NCBI GenBank assembly: GCA_964420325.1 | Contig: CAYQSU010000018.1 | Coordinates: 1-48,092, forward strand | Direction: 5' to 3' | DNA from: CAYQSU01 sp964420325 | Lineage (GTDB): Bacteria > Pseudomonadota > Alphaproteobacteria > Rhodospirillales > Defluviicoccaceae | Length of the DNA: 48,092 bases | In this document: piece by piece, positions 16,173-24,373 of the stretch | Position numbering within the stretch: the first letter of the stretch is position 1 | Layout: each line of letters starts with the position of its first letter | Translations under genes and position numbers: made by a program | The notes under the pieces: model-generated | What the model was told of the DNA's origin: nothing | Databases searched by the model: none | The model's input: only the letters and a program-made list of their open reading frames with translations

Positions 16173-16190
16173 CGAGTCATGCATGACTCG
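16173..16190. repeat. 18-bp perfect palindrome in the rimP leader
   Basis: CGAGTCATGCATGACTCG is perfectly self-complementary. It falls at about +2 to +20 relative to the candidate start site, so it could be an operator or a hairpin at the 5' end of the leader RNA. Confidence 0.6.
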
Positions 16191-16198
16191 CCAACGCT

Positions 16199-16226
16199 TA
16201 TATAACCCTCCCGTGCAACGGAACAA
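16199..16226 (-). promoter_or_regulatory. Candidate promoter of the rimP-nusA-infB operon
   Basis: Minus strand: TTGTTC (16221-16226), 16 bp, then TATATA (16199-16204). The start site would be near 16192. The TTATATAA block is the only AT-rich octamer in the rimP-iorA intergenic region. Confidence 0.45.
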
Positions 16227-16363
16227 GCGCTTTTGACCGCCGTCGAAGTGCCTCGTCAAACGCCCGCTGGAATGGTAGGAAGGGTCTGCTAAAATGTCCG
16301 ATCGTCGCGTAGAGGCAACGAACGTCAGCCCAGCGGCTGCGGAGCACAAGGGGTAGGCCGGCC

Positions 16364-18175
16364 TTGGATCAGATCCTAGCGAGCAACGAGACCACGCGTG
16401 GCCGTCCGACGACGCGCCCCTTGACGGGCAACGAAGCGATCGCCCAAGGCGCGTGGGAGGCCGGCGTCAGGGTTGCCGCGGCCTATCCGGGCACGCCATC
16501 GACGGAGATCCTGGAGACCCTCGCGACCTATCCGCGCGGGGACCTGGTGGCCCAATGGTCGACCAACGAGAAGGTGGCCCTCGACGTCGCCATCGGCGCC
16601 TCGTTCGCCGGCGTGCGCGCGCTGGCGGCGATGAAGCACGTCGGGCTCAACGTCGCCGCCGACGCCCTGATGTCCCAGACCTACATCGGCGTCAACGGCG
16701 GCTTGGTCATCGCCGTGTGCGACGATCCCGGCATCCACAGTTCGCAGAACGAGCAGGACACGCGCCTCTTCTGCCGCTTCGCCATGGTCCCGTGCCTGGA
16801 GCCGTCCGACGCCCAGGAGGCCCTCGAGCTCACCCGTCTCGCCTTCGAGCTCAGCGAGCGCTTCGACACGCCCGTGGTGGTCCGCTCGACGACCCGGCTG
16901 TCGCACACCCGCAGCCTCGTCACCGTCGGCGACCGCGTCACGGTCGAGGCCCGCGGCTTCCGCGACGATCCCAACAAGAACGTCATGATCCCGACGAACG
17001 CGCGCAACCGCCATCCCTTGCTGATCAAGCGCGAGGAGGAGCTTCGTGCCTTCTTTGCCGGAGAGGAGTTCGCACGCGGGGAGAAGGGCGACAGGGATGT
17101 CGGCGTCATCACCTTCGGCACCGCCTATGCCTACGTCAAGGAGGTGCTGCCGCAGGCCTCGGTGCTCAAGCTCACCGCATCCTACCCGATCCCGACAACG
17201 GCGATCGCCGAGTTCTGCCGCGCCGTCGACCGCGTGTTCGTCGTCGAGGAGCTGGAACCGCTGATCGAGCAGGAGATCCGGGCGATGGGTCTCGCGGTCG
17301 AGGGCAAGGCGTTCTTTCCGCGCGTGGGCGAGCTCTCGCCCGACGTCGTCCGCGACGGCTTCGCCAAGGCCGGTGTCATCGCCGCCCGGGATGCGGCCGA
17401 GCGCTGGCCGATCACGCCGATGCCCAGGCCGCCGGTGCTGTGCCCCGGCTGCCCGCACACCATGAGCTACATGGCGCTCCGGGCGATCGACGCCCGGGTC
17501 GCCGGCGACATCGGCTGCTACACGCTCGCCACCATCGAGCCGCTGCGGTCGATCGACACCACGGTGTCCATGGGCTCCAGCATCGCCAACGCCGTCGGCA
17601 TGGCCAAGGCAGGCGTCGAGACCAAGCCGATCATCGCGACGATCGGCGACTCCACGTTCCTGCATGCCGGCATCCCGCCCCTGATCGACGCCGTCTACAA
17701 CAACGCCAGCATTACCGTCGTTATTCTCGACAACCACGTCACGGCGATGACCGGGGGACAGGACCACCCGGGAACCGGACGGACCCTTCGCGGCGACGAG
17801 ACCCACCGCGTCGATTTCGAGCAGATGGTCCGCGCCTGCGGCGTCAAGTGGCTGCGCAAGGTCGATTCCTACGACGTGGCGGAGATGCACCAGGCGATCC
17901 GCGAGGCCGTGGCCTACAAGGGGGTGTCGGTGGTGATCTCCGATCGCCCCTGCGTTCTCGATCCGATCAAGATCAAGGGGCCGCCGCTGGAGGTCTGCGC
18001 CGAGGGGTGCACCGCCTGTCAGATGTGTATGAACCTCGGCTGTCCCTCGCTCTTGTGGAGCGACGAGATGTTCGACGGCCACCACAAGGTGCGGATCAAC
18101 GCCGAGACCTGCATCGGTTGCACGCTGTGCGCCCAGATCTGTCCCTCGGACTGCATCCAGCCGGTCGCCCAGTGA
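16364..18175 (+). CDS. iorA: Indolepyruvate:ferredoxin oxidoreductase subunit alpha
   Basis: A 603-residue IorA. The N-terminal pyrimidine-binding part contains AAYPGTPSTEILETL. The C-terminal half holds the thiamine diphosphate motif (GDSTFLHAG ... VVILDNHVTAMTGG). The end carries two [4Fe-4S] ferredoxin motifs (CAEGCTACQMCMNLGC and CIGCTLCAQICPSDC). The enzyme oxidatively decarboxylates aryl-pyruvates from aromatic amino acids to acyl-CoA and passes electrons to ferredoxin. The start is TTG at 16364, with AAGGGG about 11 bases upstream; no ATG fits. A TAAAAT at 16290-16295 is a possible -10. It is the first gene of a five-gene operon. Confidence 0.93.
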   Translation: MDQILASNETTRGRPTTRPLTGNEAIAQGAWEAGVRVAAAYPGTPSTEILETLATYPRGDLVAQWSTNEKVALDVAIGASFAGVRALAAMKHVGLNVAADALMSQTYIGVNGGLVIAVCDDPGIHSSQNEQDTRLFCRFAMVPCLEPSDAQEALELTRLAFELSERFDTPVVVRSTTRLSHTRSLVTVGDRVTVEARGFRDDPNKNVMIPTNARNRHPLLIKREEELRAFFAGEEFARGEKGDRDVGVITFGTAYAYVKEVLPQASVLKLTASYPIPTTAIAEFCRAVDRVFVVEELEPLIEQEIRAMGLAVEGKAFFPRVGELSPDVVRDGFAKAGVIAARDAAERWPITPMPRPPVLCPGCPHTMSYMALRAIDARVAGDIGCYTLATIEPLRSIDTTVSMGSSIANAVGMAKAGVETKPIIATIGDSTFLHAGIPPLIDAVYNNASITVVILDNHVTAMTGGQDHPGTGRTLRGDETHRVDFEQMVRACGVKWLRKVDSYDVAEMHQAIREAVAYKGVSVVISDRPCVLDPIKIKGPPLEVCAEGCTACQMCMNLGCPSLLWSDEMFDGHHKVRINAETCIGCTLCAQICPSDCIQPVAQ

Positions 18176-18209
18176 CCGGGGCGATGGTCGCATCGAGGAC
18201 GCCCTCCCA

Positions 18210-19109
18210 ATGGATGCCATGAGCGGCGCGGCCCCGCCCACCAACGTGCTGATCGTCGGCGTCGGCGGCCAGGGCGTGATCATGGTCTCGAAGGTGCTGG
18301 CCCTGCTCTGCCAGCGGCAAGGACTGCAGGTCAAGCAGAGCGAGGTGCACGGCATGGCGAAGCGGGGCGGCGGGGTGTTCAGCCACGTCCGCTTCGGCAG
18401 CCAGGTCTGGTCGCCGACCATTTCCAAGGGCGAGGCCGACATCCTCGTCGCCCTGGAATGGGCGGAGGGCCTGCGCTGGCTCGATCACCTGCGGCGCGAC
18501 GGCGGCACCTTCATCGCCGACACGCGACAGATCGTGCCGCCGATCGCCTACCGCAACCGGAGCCGCGGCGCCCGGTCGCGATACGCGCCGGAAACCCCTG
18601 GCGAGATCATCGGCCTCGTCGGCCGCGGCTTCGCCCTCGATGCGACGCGCATGGCGGAGGGGCTCGGCAATCCGCGGGTGGCCAACGCCGTGCTCCTCGG
18701 CGCGGTGTCGACCGCTCTCGACTTCCCGGTGGACGACTGGCTCGACGTCCTGGTCTCGTTCGTCCCGGCCAGCACCACGGCGCTGAACAAGGACGCCTTC
18801 CTTGCCGGCCGCGACTGGGTCCAGTCGTCCGAGCGCCTCGGGACCGAAGCGAAGCCGCCGCCGGCCGTCGCCAGCGTCGTCGAGGACCCGGCGCATCACG
18901 CCTATCGACTGGAGATCACCGAGGCCTGGTGCAAGGGCTGCGACATCTGCGTGAAGATGTGCCCCGAGCGCTGTCTCAGGCTCGACGGCCGCCAGATCGT
19001 CGAACTCGCCCGGCCCGACGCCTGCACCGCCTGCCGCCTCTGCGAATGGCTGTGTCCCGACTTCGCCATCCGGGTGCTCCGCGAGGGCGAGCCCGGGCTG
19101 GTCTCCTGA
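18210..19109 (+). CDS. iorB: Indolepyruvate oxidoreductase beta subunit fused to KorD-like ferredoxin
   Basis: A 299-residue protein. Residues 10-215 are IorB (VLIVGVGGQGVIMVSKVLA; EVHGMAKRGGGVFSHVRFG). After a proline/alanine-rich linker (215-230), residues 233-290 form a 2[4Fe-4S] ferredoxin with Cys241/244/247/251 and Cys272/275/278/282 (WCKGCDICVKMC; CTACRLCEWLCPDF). The last part looks like the delta subunit KorD/OorD of 2-oxoglutarate:ferredoxin oxidoreductases, and the next gene (korA) starts 1 bp after this stop. Typical IorB is about 190-200 residues with no ferredoxin. Since IorA already has its own clusters, the extra domain probably serves the Kor enzyme or wires both together (inference). 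A second in-frame ATG lies three codons in. Confidence 0.9.
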   Translation: MDAMSGAAPPTNVLIVGVGGQGVIMVSKVLALLCQRQGLQVKQSEVHGMAKRGGGVFSHVRFGSQVWSPTISKGEADILVALEWAEGLRWLDHLRRDGGTFIADTRQIVPPIAYRNRSRGARSRYAPETPGEIIGLVGRGFALDATRMAEGLGNPRVANAVLLGAVSTALDFPVDDWLDVLVSFVPASTTALNKDAFLAGRDWVQSSERLGTEAKPPPAVASVVEDPAHHAYRLEITEAWCKGCDICVKMCPERCLRLDGRQIVELARPDACTACRLCEWLCPDFAIRVLREGEPGLVS

Positions 19110-19110
19110 G

Positions 19111-20256
19111 ATGACCGCCGTCGGTCTCCAGAACCTGCAGGGCAACCATGCCTGCGCGCTCGCCGCGATCGCCGCCGGCTGCCGCTTCTACGCCGGCTAT
19201 CCGATCACGCCGTCGTCGGAGATCGCCGAGCGGATGGCCTTGGAGCTTCCCAGGGTCGGCGGCGTCTTCGTGCAGATGGAGGACGAGATCGCCTCGATGG
19301 GCGCCGTCATCGGCGCCTCCATGGGCGGCGTCAAGGCGATGACGGCGACGAGCGGCCCCGGATTCTCGCTGAAGCAGGAGAACCTCGGCTACGCCGTCAT
19401 GGTCGAGGTGCCGTGCGTCGTCGTCAATGTGATGCGCGGCGGACCCTCGACCGGCATGCCGACGCGGCCGGCCCAGGGCGATATCATGCAGGCGCGCTGG
19501 GGCACGCACGGCGACCATCCGATCGTCGTTCTGGCGCCCGCCTCGGTCGACGAGATCTATGACGAGACCATTCGCGCCTTCAACATCTCCGAGCTCCTGC
19601 GCACCCCGGTGGTGCTGCTGTTGGACGAGGTCATCGGCCATCTGGTGGAAACCGTGGACCTTCCCGATCCGGACAGCGTCAAGCGCGCCGAGCGCAAGTG
19701 GGCGACGGGCCCGCGCGAGGCGTTCCAGCCGTACGCGGAGACCGAGGACGACATTCCCGCCATGGCCCGTCCGGGCGACGGCTACCGATGCCATCTGACC
19801 GGACTGACCCACGGCGAGTCCGGCTTTCCGACGCAGCGCCCGGAGGAGGTGACGCGGGCGATGCTCCGGCTCTTTCGCAAGCTCGACAACCATCGCGACC
19901 TCGTCGACCGGGTCGAGAGGGTGGAGTGTGACGACGCCGAGGTGCTGGTGGTGGCCCTCGGCATCGCCGCCCGCGCAGCCCGCAAGGCCCTGAGGCAGGC
20001 GCGGGAGAGTGGGATCAAGGCCGGCCTGTTCCGCCCGGTCACCCTGTGGCCATTTCCGGAGCGGCAGTTCCAGGAGCTGGCGGCGCCGGCGAAGCGGGTG
20101 CTGGTCGCCGAAATGAACGCCGGCCAGCTCAGCCTGGAAATCGAGCGCCTGACCGACCCGGCGGCCAAGGTGAGCAGCCTCAACCGATTCGACGGCCAGC
20201 CGATCAATCCGGCGGAGATCCTTTCCGCGATCAGGGAGTTGTCACGCCATGGATAG
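19111..20256 (+). CDS. korA: 2-oxoacid:ferredoxin oxidoreductase subunit alpha (2-oxoglutarate type)
   Basis: A 381-residue alpha subunit without a fused gamma domain. It has GNHACALAAIAAGCRFYAGY, PITPSSEIAERMALELP, and the catalytic-domain segment MTATSGPGFSLKQENLGYA. VMRGGPSTGMPTRPAQGD follows, and the C-terminal transketolase-like domain ends the protein. The enzyme forms acyl-CoA (succinyl-CoA if Kor) from a 2-oxoacid, CoA and oxidised ferredoxin. The exact 2-oxoacid cannot be decided by sequence; 2-oxoglutarate is the best guess from the KorAB-like partners. The start is 1 bp after the iorB-ferredoxin stop, and its last 8 bp overlap korB. Confidence 0.88.
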   Translation: MTAVGLQNLQGNHACALAAIAAGCRFYAGYPITPSSEIAERMALELPRVGGVFVQMEDEIASMGAVIGASMGGVKAMTATSGPGFSLKQENLGYAVMVEVPCVVVNVMRGGPSTGMPTRPAQGDIMQARWGTHGDHPIVVLAPASVDEIYDETIRAFNISELLRTPVVLLLDEVIGHLVETVDLPDPDSVKRAERKWATGPREAFQPYAETEDDIPAMARPGDGYRCHLTGLTHGESGFPTQRPEEVTRAMLRLFRKLDNHRDLVDRVERVECDDAEVLVVALGIAARAARKALRQARESGIKAGLFRPVTLWPFPERQFQELAAPAKRVLVAEMNAGQLSLEIERLTDPAAKVSSLNRFDGQPINPAEILSAIRELSRHG

Positions 20257-21088
20257 GTTGACCGTCGACGATTTCGACATCCGCGAGTACCTGCGCGTGG
20301 AACTGCTGCCCCATTTCATGTGTCCCGGCTGCGGGCACGGCATCGCGCTCAGGGCGCTGTTGTGGGCCGTCCACGAGTTGGCCCTGCCCAAGGACCGCCT
20401 TGCGATCGTCTCCGGCATCGGCTGCTCGGGGCGCGTCGGCGCCTACATCGACGCCAACACCTTCCATGTCACCCATGGCCGCCCGCTTGCCTTCGCCACC
20501 GGCCTCGCTCTCGCCCGCCCGGATCTCGAGGTGATCGTCGTCACCGGCGACGGCGACTGCCTCGCCATCGGCGGCAACCATCTCATTCATGCCTGTCGCC
20601 GCAACCTCCACATGACCTGCCTCATGTTCAACAACGAGGTCTACGGCATGACCGGTGGCCAGGTGTCGCCGACCACCGGCGACAGCCGGCTGACGACGAC
20701 GACGCCGACCGGGAACACGGAGCCCGCCTTCGACGCCTGCGCGCTTGCCACGGCCGCCGGTGCCAGCCTCGTCGGCCGCGGCATGACGCTGCAGACGCCG
20801 GCGCTCAAGGACCTGATCAAGGAGGGACTCGCCCATCGCGGGTTCTCGTTCATCGAGATCCTCTCGGACTGCACCGAGATCTTCGGGCGCAAGAACGACC
20901 TCGGGTCGTCGCCGGAGATGATCCTGAGACAGAAGGGCGCGATGCGACCGGACTTCTACGGCAACAAGGTCGACGAGCCGTTTCGTCCCAACGCGCTGAA
21001 GACCGGCGTGCTTGCCCGCAACGGCCGGCCCGAGTACGGCGACACCTACCGCGCGGCACTCATCTCCGGCCGTCACTCGGCCGCCTGA
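20249..21088 (+). CDS. korB: 2-oxoacid:ferredoxin oxidoreductase subunit beta
   Basis: A 279-residue thiamine diphosphate-binding beta subunit. The N-terminal CPGCGHGIALRALLWAV holds Cys25 and Cys28, and GIGCSGRVGAY holds Cys59; these contribute to a [4Fe-4S] cluster in the family. The thiamine diphosphate motif is GDGDCLAIGGNH (100-111) followed by NNEVYGMTGGQ. It works as a dimer of alpha-beta pairs with KorA. It overlaps korA by 8 bp and is followed 11 bp later by korC. Confidence 0.92.
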   Translation: MDRLTVDDFDIREYLRVELLPHFMCPGCGHGIALRALLWAVHELALPKDRLAIVSGIGCSGRVGAYIDANTFHVTHGRPLAFATGLALARPDLEVIVVTGDGDCLAIGGNHLIHACRRNLHMTCLMFNNEVYGMTGGQVSPTTGDSRLTTTTPTGNTEPAFDACALATAAGASLVGRGMTLQTPALKDLIKEGLAHRGFSFIEILSDCTEIFGRKNDLGSSPEMILRQKGAMRPDFYGNKVDEPFRPNALKTGVLARNGRPEYGDTYRAALISGRHSAA

Positions 21089-21099
21089 GGGGCCGGCGC

Positions 21100-21645
21100 A
21101 TGGGACTCGAGCGGGAGATCCGTCTCAGCGGCGCCGGCGGCCAGGGCCTGCAGCTGGCGGCCCGCATCCTCGCCGAGGCGGTGGTCGAGCACGGCCTCAG
21201 GGTCGCCCAGTCGCAGAGCTACGAGCCGACGTCGAGGGGCGGGATCAGCCGCTCGGATCTCGTGGTCAGCGACGGCCCGATCGACTTCCCGCTGGTGACC
21301 GCTCTCGACCTCCTCGTCATTCTCGACGAGGTGGCGGCGACGTCCTCGGCCGCTCTCCTCAGGCCAGGGGCGCTGGTGCTCGCCGACGAGAGCCGGGTGC
21401 GAACGGCACCACAAGGGGAGTTCACCCTCTGCGTGCTGCCGTTCTCGGACGCCGCTCGCGCGCTCGGCTCCGAGCGCATCGCCAACATCGTCGCCCTCGG
21501 CGCCCTCGCCGATGCCAGCGGGCTCTGCTCGGCCGAAGCGCTCGAACAGGCGATCCGGCGGGAGACTCCGGCCAAGTTCGTCGATCTCAATCTCGAGGCG
21601 CTCGCCGCCGGCCGCGGGCTCGTGGCGGCGGTGGCATCCTCCTGA
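21100..21645 (+). CDS. korC: 2-oxoacid:ferredoxin oxidoreductase subunit gamma
   Basis: A 181-residue gamma subunit with the family N-terminus EIRLSGAGGQGLQLAARILA and the segment SYEPTSRGGISRSDLVVSD. It completes KorABC, with the delta ferredoxin fused to IorB two genes upstream. The ATG at 21100 is supported by GAGGGG. It is the last gene of the operon, and a hairpin follows at 21693. Confidence 0.92.
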   Translation: MGLEREIRLSGAGGQGLQLAARILAEAVVEHGLRVAQSQSYEPTSRGGISRSDLVVSDGPIDFPLVTALDLLVILDEVAATSSAALLRPGALVLADESRVRTAPQGEFTLCVLPFSDAARALGSERIANIVALGALADASGLCSAEALEQAIRRETPAKFVDLNLEALAAGRGLVAAVASS

Positions 21646-21692
21646 GTCCCTCGGGGCTTCCGGCGGCTGGATCCTGCTTCGCGCCATCGTGA

Positions 21693-21711
21693 CCGGGACC
21701 GTCGTTCCCGG
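21693..21711 (+). terminator. Candidate terminator after korC
   Basis: CCGGGA and TCCCGG form a 6-bp stem with a 7-nt loop, then a modestly T-rich tail (CCTTGATT). It lies 48 bp after the korC stop. The stem is short, so this is tentative. Confidence 0.35.
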
Positions 21712-21812
21712 GCCTTGATTGCCGTGGGGCCTGCGCCCATGCTGTGGTGAGGATGGACACGAGGTCCCGCGTGCCGGTGCGCCGCGGGGCCACGGGCGCA
21801 AGGATGACGACG

Positions 21813-22052
21813 ATGTCGCCAACAAGACGAACGGTGCTCCTCGCCGCGCTGGCGTTGCCCTTCGCCGCCGGCTGCCAGGGAGCGGCCCCGCCCCTCGACC
21901 TCTCGGCGCCGCCGACGGAATACGAGCGTCGCGTCCTCGGGGTTGACGCCTACAACGACTACTTCCTCACGATGTGGCGGAAGTGCACCCGCTACGCCTC
22001 GGAAGGCACGTGCCACAAGCAGATGTACGGCGGCGACAACGGCTTTCGTTGA
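21813..22052 (+). CDS. Small putative lipoprotein of unknown function
   Basis: A 79-residue protein with a twin-arginine-adjacent hydrophobic signal (SPTRRTVLLAALALPFAAGC) whose Cys could be lipidated, although Ala at -3 is not ideal. The mature part has about 60 residues with a paired CTRYASEGTC segment near the C-terminus. No family was recognised. The ATG at 21813 is preferred over 21804 because AGGA lies 8 bases before it. It converges with the next gene; a GCCTCG-GG-CGAGGC hairpin sits at 22054-22067 between them. Confidence 0.55.
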   Translation: MSPTRRTVLLAALALPFAAGCQGAAPPLDLSAPPTEYERRVLGVDAYNDYFLTMWRKCTRYASEGTCHKQMYGGDNGFR

Positions 22053-22067
22053 CGCCTCGGGCGAGGC

Positions 22068-22295
22068 CTACTTCACCCAGGCACGTTCCTCGAGGAGACA
22101 GCGGTGCGACTGGATCAGGCGTTCGATGACGACCGCTACCGACGCCGGTGTCGGGGCCTTGCGCTTCTTCCCGTGGGCGGCCTCGGCGACGGCGCGCAGG
22201 TGATCGCTCAGGGCCACCGTCTGCAGCAGCTCGAACGTGCTGCGAGGGATCTTGATCACCACCTTCACCACGTCTTCATCGATGATCGCATCCAT
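22068..22295 (-). CDS. Small hypothetical protein
   Basis: A 75-residue protein starting DEDVVKVVIKIPRSTFELL and ending IERLIQSHRCLLEERAWVK. The N-terminal beta-strand followed by helices is faintly like a ribbon-helix-helix regulator, but no family was recognised. GGGAG lies 8 bases before the ATG, which supports translation. It is downstream of the heme peroxidase on neither the same transcript nor with any clear link: its ATG is 41 bp beyond the end of that gene, on the same strand. Its function is unknown. Confidence 0.5.
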   Translation of the reverse strand: MDAIIDEDVVKVVIKIPRSTFELLQTVALSDHLRAVAEAAHGKKRKAPTPASVAVVIERLIQSHRCLLEERAWVK

Positions 22296-22336
22296 GCCCG
22301 GTGCTCCCGTGGCCGGCGGTTCGCCATCTCCTGATC

Positions 22337-24067
22337 CTAGGGCAGGGGGGTTAATCCTGCCTTAACGGCGGGCCGCGGCGAGCGGGGCACGCGGAAGACG
22401 TTTCCTTGCAGCTCCCTGCCGATCGAGGTGTTCCTCCAAATGATGTCCGCGAGCCGCGTGCCCTCCACCCAGCGGATCTCGCCGGGGCTGAGAGCGCGCT
22501 GGTACCAAAAGCGATCGCCGTCACGCAGCGCCTCGAACTGCTTCTTCATGATCTTGAAGAACAGCCGGCCGACGAGGGCGCGGCGGAACGGGTCCTCCGC
22601 GAGCCCGCCGACCCAGAGATCGACATCGTCGACATGGTCGTAGACGGAGGCGAGCCGCTCCTGGATCTCGGGCGACGAACTGATGTCGGCGAAGCTGGCG
22701 GCGCGGCCGAGGCCGAACGCCTCGCGTAGGTCGTTGTAGCTTGGCAGGCCGTGGTCGCGGCCGCGCTGGATGTTCAGCGCCGGCAGATCGAAGCCACCGG
22801 CGCCGGGCGGCCCGAACAGGAAGTTGCGCACGTCGTCGATGACGAACGCGTCGATCTCCTGACAGATCTGCGCCGCCAGTCCTCTCAGGATCGGGTCGAT
22901 GCCGCCTTCGTCGACGATACGCCGGGGTGCGAAGAACGCATCCCTGAGCCTGAGGTGTCCCCACGGGACCTCCGCGCCGTCCGCGTCGAGCCTGAGCAGG
23001 ACGGGACTGAGGGCGCTGTGGCCGAGACGGAAGGCCGCCGCCGAGAACTCGTTGGCGATCTGGGCGTTGACCTGCGGCTTGTAGCCGCGGTAGGGCGAGA
23101 GCGCCCCCGGCCCGAGGAGCGCCGGCAGGAACTCGTTGTAGGTGATCACCTGCATCTGGGCGCCGACCAGCCGTCTCGCCTTCTCGTAGATGGCGTCGTC
23201 GGTCATCCAGGGATGGCGGCGGGCGACGCCCGCGGCCAGCCGATTGTGCTCGCGGACGAACAGCGTGTGCATGGCGATCAGGCCCACCTGCTCGTTGACG
23301 CGCACGTCTCCGGCGAGAAACAGATGCGCCCCCGGTCCGCCGCCGTTCGGCAGGCCTAACTCGTTGAACGGCAGCAGGTCGCCCGCACTGGTCTTGAGCC
23401 GTCCGGTGCCGTCCAGCGTTCGCAAGGCGAGCGCGCGGTCGGGGGTCGAGCCGTAGACTTGCGATGCGTCGATCCAGGCGGTGAGCTCGTTCAGCGGTTC
23501 CCGCGCAACCGGGAGTCCCGAATCCGGATCATGGCGGCCGGTTGTCTTGTCATAGATCGAGCGGTTGAACGGGATCGCGCTCCCTGGAGGGAAATGGGCG
23601 TCGTCGCCGGGAATCGGGATGGGGTGCGGTTCGGGCGGGTCGGTTCCGTCGGAGAGGCTCAAGTCGTGATCGAGGAACTGGCCCCATTGCCAAAGGAAGT
23701 CGCTGGCCCGGCCGCGGTTCGGGATCAGGCGCGGTTGCGCATTCACCGCGTTGCTGATCTCGCGCGGCCCCGGCCGCTGCGAGCCCGGCATCTCGGCCAT
23801 GCCGTCGGCGTAGTCCGCATGCATCCAGCGCTGGAGGCGCGTGTGGACCGCTCCCATGTCGGGGTGCAGGAGATTGTTGCCGCTGCCGTCGATGCTGCGG
23901 TACGAGGGATCGACGTTAAGCTTGAACAGGCGTTCGGCGCGATGGGGCGGATGGTTGATCTTGAATGCCGGCGAAATGGCCGTCCCGTGCTCCGGTCCGG
24001 CCTCGCTTGCCGGAACCATCGCCAGCACGACAGCCGACGCCATCCACGCCCAGGCAAACCTGTTCAT
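22337..24067 (-). CDS. Secreted animal-type heme peroxidase
   Basis: A 576-residue protein of the peroxidase-cyclooxygenase (myeloperoxidase/peroxidasin) superfamily. A Sec signal peptide covers about residues 1-23. Catalytic landmarks are intact: distal Asp133-His134 (QFLDHDL), catalytic Arg256 and heme-linking Glu259 (RVNEQ), REHNRLA at 272-278, proximal His350 (FRLGHS), and the NIQRGRDHGLPSYN segment. The Met that forms a sulfonium link in myeloperoxidase is Gln260 here. Relatives oxidise halides or aromatic substrates with hydrogen peroxide. The ATG at 24067 has the strong site AGGAGGAGG. It appears monocistronic, with about 300 bp of upstream sequence free of genes. Confidence 0.92.
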   Translation of the reverse strand: MNRFAWAWMASAVVLAMVPASEAGPEHGTAISPAFKINHPPHRAERLFKLNVDPSYRSIDGSGNNLLHPDMGAVHTRLQRWMHADYADGMAEMPGSQRPGPREISNAVNAQPRLIPNRGRASDFLWQWGQFLDHDLSLSDGTDPPEPHPIPIPGDDAHFPPGSAIPFNRSIYDKTTGRHDPDSGLPVAREPLNELTAWIDASQVYGSTPDRALALRTLDGTGRLKTSAGDLLPFNELGLPNGGGPGAHLFLAGDVRVNEQVGLIAMHTLFVREHNRLAAGVARRHPWMTDDAIYEKARRLVGAQMQVITYNEFLPALLGPGALSPYRGYKPQVNAQIANEFSAAAFRLGHSALSPVLLRLDADGAEVPWGHLRLRDAFFAPRRIVDEGGIDPILRGLAAQICQEIDAFVIDDVRNFLFGPPGAGGFDLPALNIQRGRDHGLPSYNDLREAFGLGRAASFADISSSPEIQERLASVYDHVDDVDLWVGGLAEDPFRRALVGRLFFKIMKKQFEALRDGDRFWYQRALSPGEIRWVEGTRLADIIWRNTSIGRELQGNVFRVPRSPRPAVKAGLTPLP

Positions 24068-24373
24068 CCCCCTCCTCCTATCCTTTCGTCGCCCGCTGAT
24101 AGGTGTTGATTTAGGCTTTGGTGTGACCAGGCAAACGCCAAGGGCCACACCGGATTTCAGTTTTTTGTTTCGCTGTCCCTCGCGCGTCCGGTGCAGGACC
24201 GAGGGACCGTGCGTGCGCACGGCCGCAAGTATCGCGCGAGCACGACCGGGATGCAAACCTCGGCTGGGCGGCTTCCGTGCGAAACCGGGCTTGCCCCGCC
24301 GTGACGGCTAAACGATCTCTGCCTCGCGTGCACCCCGTGCGCGCAAAGGGCGTCGTCCTTCCGGCCGGGGCGT
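24068..24373. other. 306-bp gene-free region upstream of the peroxidase
   Basis: The half next to the peroxidase (about 24090-24180) is unusually AT-rich and is the likely promoter region; TTTGCC and TAAATC with 16 bp between them is the best weak match on the minus strand. At 24207-24222 there is a perfect 7-bp inverted repeat (CCGTGCG-TG-CGCACGG). No coding signal was seen. Confidence 0.5.

Noticed and set aside
24207..24222. Perfect inverted repeat CCGTGCG-TG-CGCACGG as an operator
   Set aside because: Short palindromes of G and C are frequent in this DNA and it is far from any start codon; kept only as a note in the intergenic entry.
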